From: Anaerolineae bacterium
Lineage (GTDB): Bacteria; Chloroflexota; Anaerolineae; JAADDB01
Direction of reading: 5' to 3'
NCBI GenBank assembly: GCA_015489285.1
Contig: WGAA01000279.1
Location: 1-13,549 of the forward strand
Length of the DNA: 13,549 nucleotides
Shown: positions 6,090 through 13,519 of the stretch, one piece after another
How positions within the stretch are numbered: the first letter of the stretch is position 1
Layout of the letters: every line of letters starts with the position of its first letter
Position numbers and translations under genes: made by a program
The notes under the pieces: model-generated
The model's input: only the letters and a program-made list of their open reading frames with translations
Databases searched by the model: none
What the model was told of the DNA's origin: nothing

Positions 6090-6092
6090 GCC

Positions 6093-8417
6093 TCACACCT
6101 GGACCTCCAGGCGTATGGGCAGCCGGACGTGGACTTCCGTCCCCTGGCCCGGCACACTGCGGATCTCGCACGTCCCACCCAGGAGGTGGGCCCGCTCCTG
6201 CATGCTCAATATCCCGAAAACGTGCCCCTCCCGCTCCACCTCCTCCACCTGGAATCCCCGCCCATCGTCCCGGATGACCATCTCCAGCGTGTCCTCGGAG
6301 AGGGTCACCTGAATCCACACGTGGCGGGCCTCCGCGTACTTGCGTGCGTTGTTCAGGGCCTCCTGCGCGATGCGGAAGGCCGTCACCTCCACCGGTGTGG
6401 GCAGGCGGGGGAACTGGGTCGGCACATCCATGTGGACGTGCCAGCCCGCATCGGCCCCCAGCTCCTGGGCATAGTACTCCAGCGCGGGGATGAGCCCCAA
6501 ATCGTCCAGCAACCCCGGGCGCAACCCCTCGATGACCCGTCGGGCCTCCACGATAGCCGTCGTCAGGTGAGAGATGGCCTTCTCCAGCGCGGAACGGGCC
6601 TGGGGACATGAGGGGTTCTCCATCCCCATGAAATTCATCAACTGCAAGCGTGCACCCACCAGCCGCTGGACCAGCCCGTCGTGAATGTCGTAGGCCACGA
6701 TACGGCGTTCCTCCTCCTGGGCCGTGATCAACTGCTCCAGGAGGGATTGCAGGCGGGCCCGGTGTTCTGCCAGCGTGCTGTACAGGTGCGCGTTCTCCAG
6801 GGCGATGGACGTCTGGACGGCCAGAGTTGCCAGGAGATTCCCCGAGGAGGGCGTCGTCAGCGCGGGATCGTCGCCGTACACCTCCACGACCCCCGTGCCG
6901 TGCGTCCGGCACTCGATGAAGGCACAACACATGTACACCGTGCGGCCGTCCTCCAGGGGGATGTGCAGCGCGCGCCACCCCCGTTCCTGCAACACGTGCT
7001 CCCGGATGAGGTGGACCACTTCGAGCTTGCTGATCTCCTCCCAGCGGGCATCGCCGTCCTGGACCACCACCTCGTCCTCGTGCTCGGTCAAGCGGACCAC
7101 GTTGTAGCGGGAGGGGAGCAACTCCCGTGTCGCCTCCAGCAAAGCCCGTAGCACGTTCTCATGGTCCAACTGGGCGGCAATGCGCTGTCCCAGCCGGGTC
7201 AAGCGGGCCAGGCGCTCCATGTTGTACTCCAGCTGACGGGCCATATCGTTGAACGCGCGGGTGAGCTCACCCACCTCATCGTTGCTCATCACCCGGACGG
7301 GCACGAACCCCTCCCCCCGTCCGAAGCGCCGCACCCGGTCCGTGAGCACGAGCACCGGGGCCGTAATGCTGCGCCCCAGGAACGCGGCCATCGTCACCCC
7401 GGCCAGCACGGCCATGAACAAAATCGTCACCGCGGTCACCCGGAAGGAGCGGACCGACGCGAAGAGGACATGGGTGGGGATGACGTGAAGCGCCACCCAG
7501 TAGTAATTCTCGTCAGGCCGGTTGGGGAAAATGGGCTGGGACACGACGATGGAGGACGCCTCCTTGACCACCGAAGGCGTCCGGCTCAACAGGCGAGGCC
7601 ATTCGTGGGGGAAATCCCGCTGCAACCGGAACCCCGTCCCCAGGTCCCGAGGATGTCCCCACAGGCGGGAAGGGTCGGGATGCACCAGATAATACCCCTC
7701 CTGGTCCACCAGGGCCATGAAGTCCTCCCCGCCGGGGGAGGAGATGTACTTGAGAAACTTCTCCGCGAAGATGTTGACGATCACGATCCCCGCGCGGCGG
7801 CCGTCGGGGTAAAACACGGGCGTTGCGTAGCGGATGACGGGAGTGTACGGCTTCTCGATGCGGCCGAACTCCCGGTTCAGGTCCAGGGGGGACATGTAGA
7901 TCTCCCCCTCGTTCAACTTCATCGCCTCCTGGAAGTAATAGCGGTGCTGCTTCTGTTGCAAACGGGCGGGGGGCACCATCTCGATGGTCCCGTTGCGGGC
8001 GTTGACCCGGACGATCTCCTGCCCGTTCTCCGCGATGTAGCGAATCTGGTAGTACATGGGATGGGTCGCGGCGAACGCGGCGTACTCCAGATCCAGCACA
8101 TCCCGGATGCGCGCCACCGTGGCCTTGTCCCCTCGCATTCGGGCCTGGATGAGGGCGCGCATCTCGGGCGAGTGGGCCAGGTAAAGGACGTTGTGTCGTA
8201 CCCCCTCCAAATATGTTTCGATGCGGTTGGCCCGTTGTTCCAAATCCAGTTGGATGCTGACGATGGCGTGCTCCCGCAGGATGCGGCTGGTGATCCAGTT
8301 GCCGTAAAGGCCCGTTCCCAGCAAGGGGATGAGGATGGCGATGAGCGAGGCCGCAACGAGCTTCCTGTCGATGCGGTTCAAGATGTGACGTTCGAGCAAC
8401 CTGTACAAACGGTTCAC
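6093..8417 (-). CDS. membrane-bound sensor histidine kinase (Cache-HAMP-GAF-HisKA_3-HATPase)
   Basis: This 774-residue NarX/DesK-type sensor kinase should autophosphorylate on a DHp histidine and pass the phosphate to a NarL-family regulator. In order: TM1 (about 21-39); an extracytoplasmic double-Cache-like sensor (about 40-322) with SPLDLNREFGRIE (176-188) and YPDGRRAGIVIVNI (203-216); TM2 (about 326-348); HAMP (about 350-402); a GAF-like domain (about 405-545); a dimerisation helix with EEERRIVAYDIHDGL, phosphoacceptor His579; and an HATPase domain with N-box EALNNARKYA (686-695), DDGRGF (717-722) and GHVFGILSMQERA (731-743). The ligand cannot be told. The start is GTG at 8417, with only a weak GGGTGGG upstream. 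The likely partner regulator lies downstream on the same strand beyond the repeat spacer. Confidence 0.93.
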   Translation of the reverse strand: MNRLYRLLERHILNRIDRKLVAASLIAILIPLLGTGLYGNWITSRILREHAIVSIQLDLEQRANRIETYLEGVRHNVLYLAHSPEMRALIQARMRGDKATVARIRDVLDLEYAAFAATHPMYYQIRYIAENGQEIVRVNARNGTIEMVPPARLQQKQHRYYFQEAMKLNEGEIYMSPLDLNREFGRIEKPYTPVIRYATPVFYPDGRRAGIVIVNIFAEKFLKYISSPGGEDFMALVDQEGYYLVHPDPSRLWGHPRDLGTGFRLQRDFPHEWPRLLSRTPSVVKEASSIVVSQPIFPNRPDENYYWVALHVIPTHVLFASVRSFRVTAVTILFMAVLAGVTMAAFLGRSITAPVLVLTDRVRRFGRGEGFVPVRVMSNDEVGELTRAFNDMARQLEYNMERLARLTRLGQRIAAQLDHENVLRALLEATRELLPSRYNVVRLTEHEDEVVVQDGDARWEEISKLEVVHLIREHVLQERGWRALHIPLEDGRTVYMCCAFIECRTHGTGVVEVYGDDPALTTPSSGNLLATLAVQTSIALENAHLYSTLAEHRARLQSLLEQLITAQEEERRIVAYDIHDGLVQRLVGARLQLMNFMGMENPSCPQARSALEKAISHLTTAIVEARRVIEGLRPGLLDDLGLIPALEYYAQELGADAGWHVHMDVPTQFPRLPTPVEVTAFRIAQEALNNARKYAEARHVWIQVTLSEDTLEMVIRDDGRGFQVEEVEREGHVFGILSMQERAHLLGGTCEIRSVPGQGTEVHVRLPIRLEVQV

Positions 8418-8420
8418 AAT

Positions 8421-8449
8421 TTCCCACCCTACTCAGGAGCACGTACAAT
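8421..8449 (+). promoter_or_regulatory. candidate sigma-70-type promoter for the fusion operon
   Basis: TTCCCA (8421-8426, four of six matches to TTGACA) and TACAAT (8444-8449, five of six to TATAAT) are separated by exactly 17 nt. They lie in the 98-bp divergent region between the kinase and the fusion gene. They would give a leader of about 60 nt. The call rests on consensus only. Confidence 0.4.
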
Positions 8450-8515
8450 AACACAGCATCGGGTTCCCGGCTCTTCCCGAGAACCGAGTGTACCAGAAAT
8501 CGAGGAGCTCTTCAA

Positions 8516-10705
8516 ATGCCGGACCGTTCGACCTTACGCGTGCTGATCCTGGCAGCCGGACCATCCCATTCCCGGGGGGATACGCCCTCCCTCCTGCGGC
8601 CCCTGGGGGAAAAACGGGTCATCGACTACGTGGTGGCCAACGCGCGGGCCCTCGTTCCCCCGGAGCACATCGTCATCGTCGTCGGCAGGGAGAGCCTCCC
8701 CATGCGGGAACACCTGGGCCCCCACTACACCTACATCCTCCAGGACGAACAACGGGGCACGGGTCATGCCGTCCTCCAGGCCCGGGACGCCGTTGCCGAC
8801 GCGGGGGAACTCCTCATCCTCTACGGGGATACGCCCCTGCTGCGGGTGCAATCCCTGCGGGGGTTGCTGAACCGCCACCGGCTCAAGGCCGCAGCCCTCA
8901 CCTTGATGACGGCCGTCGCGCCCTCCCCCCTGCGTTACGGTCGGATCGTGCGGGATGCCCGGGGGCACATCGTGGATGTCATCGAGGAGGAAGAGGCCTC
9001 CCACGCGGTGCAAGCCATCCGGGAGGTGAACGTGGGCGCGTACGCGGCCCGGCCCGAACCCCTCTTCCGGGCCCTGGAACGGGTAGCCGCCCGTCCCACC
9101 CGGAACGTCCACCTGACCGACACGGTCCACGCGCTGGTACGCGCGGGGGAACGGGTGGAGAGCTACCGCATTTACGACCCGGAAGAGATCGTGGGGATCA
9201 ACACGGAGGAGGACGCCCAACGGGCCCTCTTCATCCTCCAAAAGCGACAACTCCGTCCCCGCCGCGTCGAGGAGGAGAGCATCATCCACTTCGGCACGGG
9301 GGGATGGCGGGCCATCATCGGCGAAGGATTCACCATGCACAACGTGAGACGCCTCTCCCAGAGCCTGGCCAACCGCCTGATCCGGGCCGGCCTGGAGGAA
9401 CGGGGCGTCCTCATCGGCTACGACCGCCGTTTCCTTTCCGACCGGGCCGCGGTCGCCGCGGCCGAAGTCTTCGCCGGCAACAACATCCCCGTCATCCTCC
9501 TGCAGGAGGACGCGCCCACCCCGCTCATCACCTACGCGGCCTATGTGGAAAACGTGGCCTACGGCCTGGCCTTCACCGCCAGCCACAATCCCCCCGAGTA
9601 CAACGGCCTCAAAGTCTTCCACGCGGACGGGTCCATCCTCCTGGACGAGGAGAGCCGGGAGATTGAGGAGGAAGCCAACCGCCTGGGCAGGGAAGACGTG
9701 GTCAAGGTGGAGCTGGAAGTGGCCCGGAACGCGGGCATCGTCCGCATGGAGGACTACACGAACGCCTACGTGGACGCGGTAGAAGCCCAGGTCGACATGC
9801 GGGCCATCCGGGACGCGGGGCTCAAGGTCATCATCGACCCCATGCACGGCACCGGCCACCTCACCCTGGGCATCGTCCTCACCGAAGCCCGTTGCCGCCT
9901 GACCGTCATCCACGAGCGGCGTGATCCCCTCTTCGGGGGGCGCTCCCCCGCGCCCAACCTGGAAGCCTTGCGCCTCCTCAGCACCTACATCCAGCAGGGG
10001 GACTACGACCTGGGGTTGGCCACGGACGGGGACGCGGACCGCATCGCCATTCTCGACGAGCAGGGCCGATACATCCACACGAACGACATCCTCCTGCTCC
10101 TCTACGCCTACCTGCACGACGTTCGGGGGGAGCGGGGCCCGGTGGTACGCAACGTTGCCACGACCCATTTGCTGGACCGGCTGGCCGCCCATTACGGCGA
10201 ACAGGCCTTCGAGGTGCCCGTGGGCTTCAAACACATTGCTGCAGCCATGAAGGCCCACAACGCGCTCCTGGGCGGGGAGAGCAGCGGGGGTCTCACCATC
10301 CGCGGGCACATCCTGGGCAAGGACGGCATTCTGGCCGCGGCCCTCATCGTGGAGATGCTGGCCAAAACGGGCAAACGCATCTCCCGCCTCCTGGAGGAGG
10401 TCTACGAGATAACCGGACGCCTGTACGTGGTGGAGGAGAACATCCCCGCGACGCCCGAAATGAAGGTCCTCGTCCCCCGCCGGGTCCGGGAAGCTCAGGT
10501 GGACCGGGTGGCCTCTTACCCCGTGCGACGCATCTCCTACGCGGACGGGATCAAGTTCTACCTGGACAACGACAACTGGCTCCTCTTGCGCTTCTCCGGG
10601 ACGGAGCCCCTCCTGCGCATCTTCGCGGAGGCCGACACGCCGGAGAAGGCCCAAGAGCTCGTTCGCTGGGGCAAGGAACTCATCGGACTGGAGGAGGCGA
10701 CATGA
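8516..10705 (+). CDS. nucleotidyltransferase (GlmU-N-like) fused to phosphohexomutase
   Basis: This 729-residue protein joins two enzymes of nucleotide-sugar synthesis. Residues 1-245 resemble the GlmU uridylyltransferase domain: LILAAG (10-15), QDEQRGTGHAV (76-86), LYGDTPLL with putative Mg ligand D105, YGRIVRD (141-147), EVNVGAY (170-176), LTD (200-202) and VGINT with second ligand N229. However, the signature loop after LAAG is degenerate: the Lys of the usual PK pair is Ser25. Residues 256-729 form a complete alpha-D-phosphohexomutase: FGTGGWRAIIGE (259-270), catalytic S356 in TASHNP, metal-binding DGDADR (504-509), sugar-binding GGESSGG (586-592) and phosphate-binding RFSGTEP (692-698). 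No left-handed beta-helix acetyltransferase lies between them. The mutase could act on GlcNAc, MurNAc, glucose or mannose phosphates. Its stop overlaps the next start by 4 nt, and the operon context is cell-wall recycling. Confidence 0.9.
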   Translation: MPDRSTLRVLILAAGPSHSRGDTPSLLRPLGEKRVIDYVVANARALVPPEHIVIVVGRESLPMREHLGPHYTYILQDEQRGTGHAVLQARDAVADAGELLILYGDTPLLRVQSLRGLLNRHRLKAAALTLMTAVAPSPLRYGRIVRDARGHIVDVIEEEEASHAVQAIREVNVGAYAARPEPLFRALERVAARPTRNVHLTDTVHALVRAGERVESYRIYDPEEIVGINTEEDAQRALFILQKRQLRPRRVEEESIIHFGTGGWRAIIGEGFTMHNVRRLSQSLANRLIRAGLEERGVLIGYDRRFLSDRAAVAAAEVFAGNNIPVILLQEDAPTPLITYAAYVENVAYGLAFTASHNPPEYNGLKVFHADGSILLDEESREIEEEANRLGREDVVKVELEVARNAGIVRMEDYTNAYVDAVEAQVDMRAIRDAGLKVIIDPMHGTGHLTLGIVLTEARCRLTVIHERRDPLFGGRSPAPNLEALRLLSTYIQQGDYDLGLATDGDADRIAILDEQGRYIHTNDILLLLYAYLHDVRGERGPVVRNVATTHLLDRLAAHYGEQAFEVPVGFKHIAAAMKAHNALLGGESSGGLTIRGHILGKDGILAAALIVEMLAKTGKRISRLLEEVYEITGRLYVVEENIPATPEMKVLVPRRVREAQVDRVASYPVRRISYADGIKFYLDNDNWLLLRFSGTEPLLRIFAEADTPEKAQELVRWGKELIGLEEAT

Positions 10706-11817
10706 CGCTGGACGATGTGCTCCACGCGGGCGTGGGACGGGTCTACACGGCAGCCGTCGTGCACGTCCGCCGGGGAGGTCGCGTGGTCTACGAACGCGCG
10801 GTGGGGCAGCCCAACCCGGAGGCATCCCCCGCGCCCACCCGGGTGGACACCCTCTTCGACCTGGCGTCGGTGACCAAGGTCTTCACGACCACCGCGTTCC
10901 TCGCGCTCGTCGAGGAGGGGCGGATCGAGGTGGACGCGCCCCTGGCCCGCGTGTTCCCCCAATTCACCGGACGACGGGAGATCCGGGGGTACGAGGATCC
11001 CCTGCACCCGGGCAAGTGGATCACGGTGGAATCCGGCGGGCAGGTGGACGCGGGCCGGGTGACCTTCCGCCAGGTGCTCACCCACACATCCGGACTGCCC
11101 GCGTGGCGCCCCCTCTACACCCTCCCCCCGGACGCAATCCGCCCCACCGTCCTCGACACCTTCTTCGCCTACCGACCGGGCACCCGCGTGGTGTACTCGG
11201 ACATCGGGCTGATCCTCCTCGGGTGGGCCCTGGAAGCCCTCACCGCACGCCCCCTGGACCGGGTCGTCGAGGAGGTGGTCAGCCGTCCTCTGGGCCTGAC
11301 GTCGGTGCACTTCCGGCCCGTGGGGAGAACGCCCTTCGAGGAGAACATCGCGGCGACGGAGGTGTGCCCCCACCGCGGACGCCGCGTGTGGGGCGAGGTA
11401 CACGACGAGAACGCCTGGGCCCTCGGGGGCATCGCGGGACACGCGGGCCTCTTCGCGACCGCGCGGGATGTGGCCGGGTTGGGTCAGGCGTGGCTGGACC
11501 GCCTGCAGGGCCGAGGAGATCTCCCCCTCTCCACCGCGCTGGCCCGGGAAGCGGTCCAGGAGCAGGCGCGGGATGGGGATGTACGCCGGGGGTTGGGGTG
11601 GGCCCTGCGTTCGCCCCTGCCCGAGGGCTTCACCTTCCCCCTGGGGGAACGTACTTTCGGACACTCGGGGTTCACGGGCACGTCCCTTTACGTGGACCCG
11701 GAGCGGGAGCTGGTCATCGCGGCCCTGACGAATCGGGTGTACTTCGGCCGGGACGCGGCGCCCATCCTCCAATGGCGTCGGGAGCTGCACGAGCAGGTCG
11801 TCGCAATCTGGGGATAG
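10702..11817 (+). CDS. serine beta-lactamase-fold hydrolase (AmiE/YbbE-like, possible muropeptide amidase)
   Basis: This 371-residue protein is a class C beta-lactamase/family S12 serine hydrolase. The catalytic SxxK is SVTK (56-59), the second motif is YSD (165-167) in place of the classical YxN, and the third box is HSG (321-323). LTHTSGLPAW (126-135) and the segment around 231-253 (GEVHDENAWALGGIAGHAGLF) are typical of the branch containing Bacillus YbbE/AmiE, an N-acetylmuramyl-L-alanine amidase. The next gene is anmK, which supports a role in muropeptide recycling, but esterase or D-peptidase activity cannot be excluded. No convincing signal peptide is seen with this start, so the protein as read is cytoplasmic. 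It starts in an ATGA overlap with the fusion gene, with GAGGAGG just upstream. Confidence 0.88.
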   Translation: MTLDDVLHAGVGRVYTAAVVHVRRGGRVVYERAVGQPNPEASPAPTRVDTLFDLASVTKVFTTTAFLALVEEGRIEVDAPLARVFPQFTGRREIRGYEDPLHPGKWITVESGGQVDAGRVTFRQVLTHTSGLPAWRPLYTLPPDAIRPTVLDTFFAYRPGTRVVYSDIGLILLGWALEALTARPLDRVVEEVVSRPLGLTSVHFRPVGRTPFEENIAATEVCPHRGRRVWGEVHDENAWALGGIAGHAGLFATARDVAGLGQAWLDRLQGRGDLPLSTALAREAVQEQARDGDVRRGLGWALRSPLPEGFTFPLGERTFGHSGFTGTSLYVDPERELVIAALTNRVYFGRDAAPILQWRRELHEQVVAIWG

Positions 11818-11829
11818 AGAGGAGCGAAG

Positions 11830-12975
11830 ATGGTCGTTGTGGGATTGATGTCCGGCACGTCGGCCGACGGGACGGATGTGGCCATCGTCCACGTGGAAGG
11901 CCGTCCGCCCCGCCTGCGCTGGCGCCTCATCCACTTCCACACCGTCCCCCATCCCCCCGAGGTGCGGGAGGCCATCCTCGCGGCCACCCGACCGGAGACG
12001 GGGCGGGTCGATGCCCTTTGTCGGCTCCACGCGCTGCTGGGGGAACAGTTCGCCCGGGCCGCGCTGGAGGGCATCCGCCGCGCGGGGTACACCCCGGACC
12101 GGGTCGACCTCATCGGGTCCCACGGGCAGACGGTATGGCACGCGCCGGAGGCCGATCCCCCGGCCACGCTGCAACTGGGGAACTCGGCGATCATCGCCGA
12201 ACGCACGGGGATCCCCGTGGTCAGCGACTTCCGCTCCCGGGATATGGCCGCGGGCGGGCAGGGCGCGCCCCTCGTCGCTTACGTGGATGTGCTCCTCCTG
12301 CGGGATGAGACGCGGGTTCGGGCGGCCCAGAACATCGGCGGCATCGCCAACGTGACCTTCCTTCCCCCGACGACGCGGGAGGATCTCCCGATCCTCGCGT
12401 TCGACACGGGGCCGGGCAACGTGCTCATCGACGATATGGCCCGTCGTGCCACGGGCGGCCGCCGGACGTTCGACAAGGATGGACAGCTGGCCCGACGGGG
12501 TCGGGTCCACCGGGGCCTCCTGGAGGATCTCCTGAGGGACCCCTATTACCGACAACCGCCCCCCAAGTCCACGGGACGGGAGTTGTTCACCGTGGCGTAC
12601 GCGGCCTCCATCTGGGAACGGGGACGCAGGTTGGGGCTCTCCCCCGAGGATCTGGTGGCCACGGTCACCGCGCTCACGGCCCACAGTATAGCCCGCGCCT
12701 ATCGGGACTTCCTGCCCGAGTACCCCCAGGAGGTCATTCTCAGCGGGGGCGGGGCGTACAACCCCACCCTCGTGTCCATGCTGCGAGAGGTCCTGGCCCC
12801 CGCGCGGGTGCGCCTCTCCGACGAGGTGGGGTTGCCCGCGGACGCGAAGGAAGCCATCGCCTTTGCCATTCTGGCGTACGAAACGTGGCACGGGAGGCCG
12901 GGAAATCTCCCTGAAGCCACCGGAGCACACCACCGGGTCGTTCTGGGGTCCATCACCCCCGGGCGGTCACGGTGA
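11830..12975 (+). CDS. anmK: anhydro-N-acetylmuramic acid kinase
   Basis: AnmK hydrolyses and phosphorylates 1,6-anhydro-MurNAc from peptidoglycan turnover to MurNAc-6-phosphate in the cytoplasm. The 381-residue length is typical and the motifs are complete: GLMSGTSADGTD (5-16), SHGQTVWH (97-104), VSDFRSRDMAAGGQGAPL (131-148), NIGGIANVTF (168-177), FDTGPGN with the family's catalytic Asp (D192), KSTGRELF, ATVTALTA, SGGGAYN and ADAKEAIAFA near the C-terminus. The ATG at 11830 follows GAGAGGAG and lies 12 nt after the previous stop, so it is part of the same operon. MurQ etherase, which usually processes MurNAc-6-P, is not in this window. Confidence 0.96.
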   Translation: MVVVGLMSGTSADGTDVAIVHVEGRPPRLRWRLIHFHTVPHPPEVREAILAATRPETGRVDALCRLHALLGEQFARAALEGIRRAGYTPDRVDLIGSHGQTVWHAPEADPPATLQLGNSAIIAERTGIPVVSDFRSRDMAAGGQGAPLVAYVDVLLLRDETRVRAAQNIGGIANVTFLPPTTREDLPILAFDTGPGNVLIDDMARRATGGRRTFDKDGQLARRGRVHRGLLEDLLRDPYYRQPPPKSTGRELFTVAYAASIWERGRRLGLSPEDLVATVTALTAHSIARAYRDFLPEYPQEVILSGGGAYNPTLVSMLREVLAPARVRLSDEVGLPADAKEAIAFAILAYETWHGRPGNLPEATGAHHRVVLGSITPGRSR

Positions 12976-13005
12976 ACCCATATGAGGAAGGAGGCCGAAG
13001 AACCG

Positions 13006-13485
13006 ATGTTGGAGATGTTCAAACGCAAGTGCAAGCCCATAGTCCACTACCATGCCCTCTTCATCCTGGCCGGGCTCATGTGGACGGGGGTCGGGGTGAT
13101 GCTTTTGTGGCGGGCCGGTATCTGGCTGCGCGCTATAGAACAACCGCTGACGTGGATCCTCGTGGCGCTGGGCGTCGTCCTCACCGTCCTCTTCTACCGC
13201 TTCATGTTCCGCAAGACGGTCCACAAGAACATCCGGCGCCTGCGCTCCCTGCCGGAACGCGTCTGCCTTCTCGCGTTCAACTCGACCAAGGGGTACATCA
13301 TGATCCTCTTCATGATCGCGCTGGGCATCACCCTGCGCCGTTCCTCCATCCCCCGGGCCTATCTCGTCGTCGTGTATTCGGCCATGGGCGGCACCCTCCT
13401 CGTCTCCAGCTTCCACTTCTACCACCACTTCTGGCAGGTGCGCAGGGAGAGCCCGGAGCGGGTCCCCGTCGAGGAGGAGGGATGA
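13006..13485 (+). CDS. four-helix integral membrane protein of unknown function
   Basis: I do not recognise a named family. The 159-residue product has four hydrophobic segments, at about 14-36, 47-67, 96-112 and 118-137. They are separated by a strongly basic loop (about 68-85, FRKTVHKNIRRLRSLPER), and the C-terminal tail is charged. The positive-inside rule puts both ends and the basic loop in the cytoplasm. HFYHHF (137-142) at the end of helix 4 and HYH (14-16) near helix 1 put several histidines at membrane edges, but no metal or haem site can be claimed. I prefer the ATG at 13006, 11 nt after GGAGG (12989-12993). An ATG at 12982 in the same frame adds eight residues but has no ribosome site. 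It lies 30 nt after anmK and is probably co-transcribed. Confidence 0.8.
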   Translation: MLEMFKRKCKPIVHYHALFILAGLMWTGVGVMLLWRAGIWLRAIEQPLTWILVALGVVLTVLFYRFMFRKTVHKNIRRLRSLPERVCLLAFNSTKGYIMILFMIALGITLRRSSIPRAYLVVVYSAMGGTLLVSSFHFYHHFWQVRRESPERVPVEEEG

Positions 13486-13519
13486 GGGGGTAAAGGGGGA
13501 CGTCCCCTAATTCCCCCCC
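13486..13519 (+). terminator. possible G/C hairpin terminator after the operon
   Basis: GGGGACGTCCCC (13496-13507) is self-complementary. Outer GGGGG (13486-13490) can pair with the C-run at 13513-13519, giving a nested G/C stem right after the last stop. No T-run follows. The remaining bases to 13549 show no recognisable gene. Confidence 0.3.

Larger units (their letters stand above)
5573..6092. other. 520-bp gene-free spacer of composite repeats between kinase and regulator
   Basis: No plausible coding frame is present. The order on the + strand is: heptad array 1 (5610-5630), array 2 (5652-5679), a hairpin-rich centre (5693-5982) containing a 104-nt imperfect palindrome (5828-5931), heptad array 3 (5989-6016) and array 4 (6055-6089). 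Base composition is visibly richer in A+T at the arrays than in the genes. It separates two genes that normally are adjacent, and it would be transcribed between them if they share an mRNA. The layout looks like an inserted or accreted non-coding repeat island. No transposase or tRNA is associated. Confidence 0.75.

Noticed and set aside
8457..8495. Hairpin in the fusion gene leader (CGGGTTC.../...GAACCG)
   Set aside because: The arms pair only with a bulge and a mismatch; not distinguishable from chance.
7161..8546. 461-residue open frame on the + strand opposite the kinase
   Set aside because: The kinase reading has complete domains; this frame is an Arg/His/Gly-rich shadow and would overlap the fusion start.
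8534..10825. 763-residue open frame on the - strand opposite the fusion gene
   Set aside because: It is a mirror of a well-supported gene in stop-poor G+C-rich DNA; its composition is low-complexity (H, G, V, D rich) with no family motif.
10558..12933. 791-residue open frame on the - strand across three genes
   Set aside because: It spans antisense to the fusion end, the hydrolase and anmK, all with full motifs; no recognisable domain or sensible codon use.
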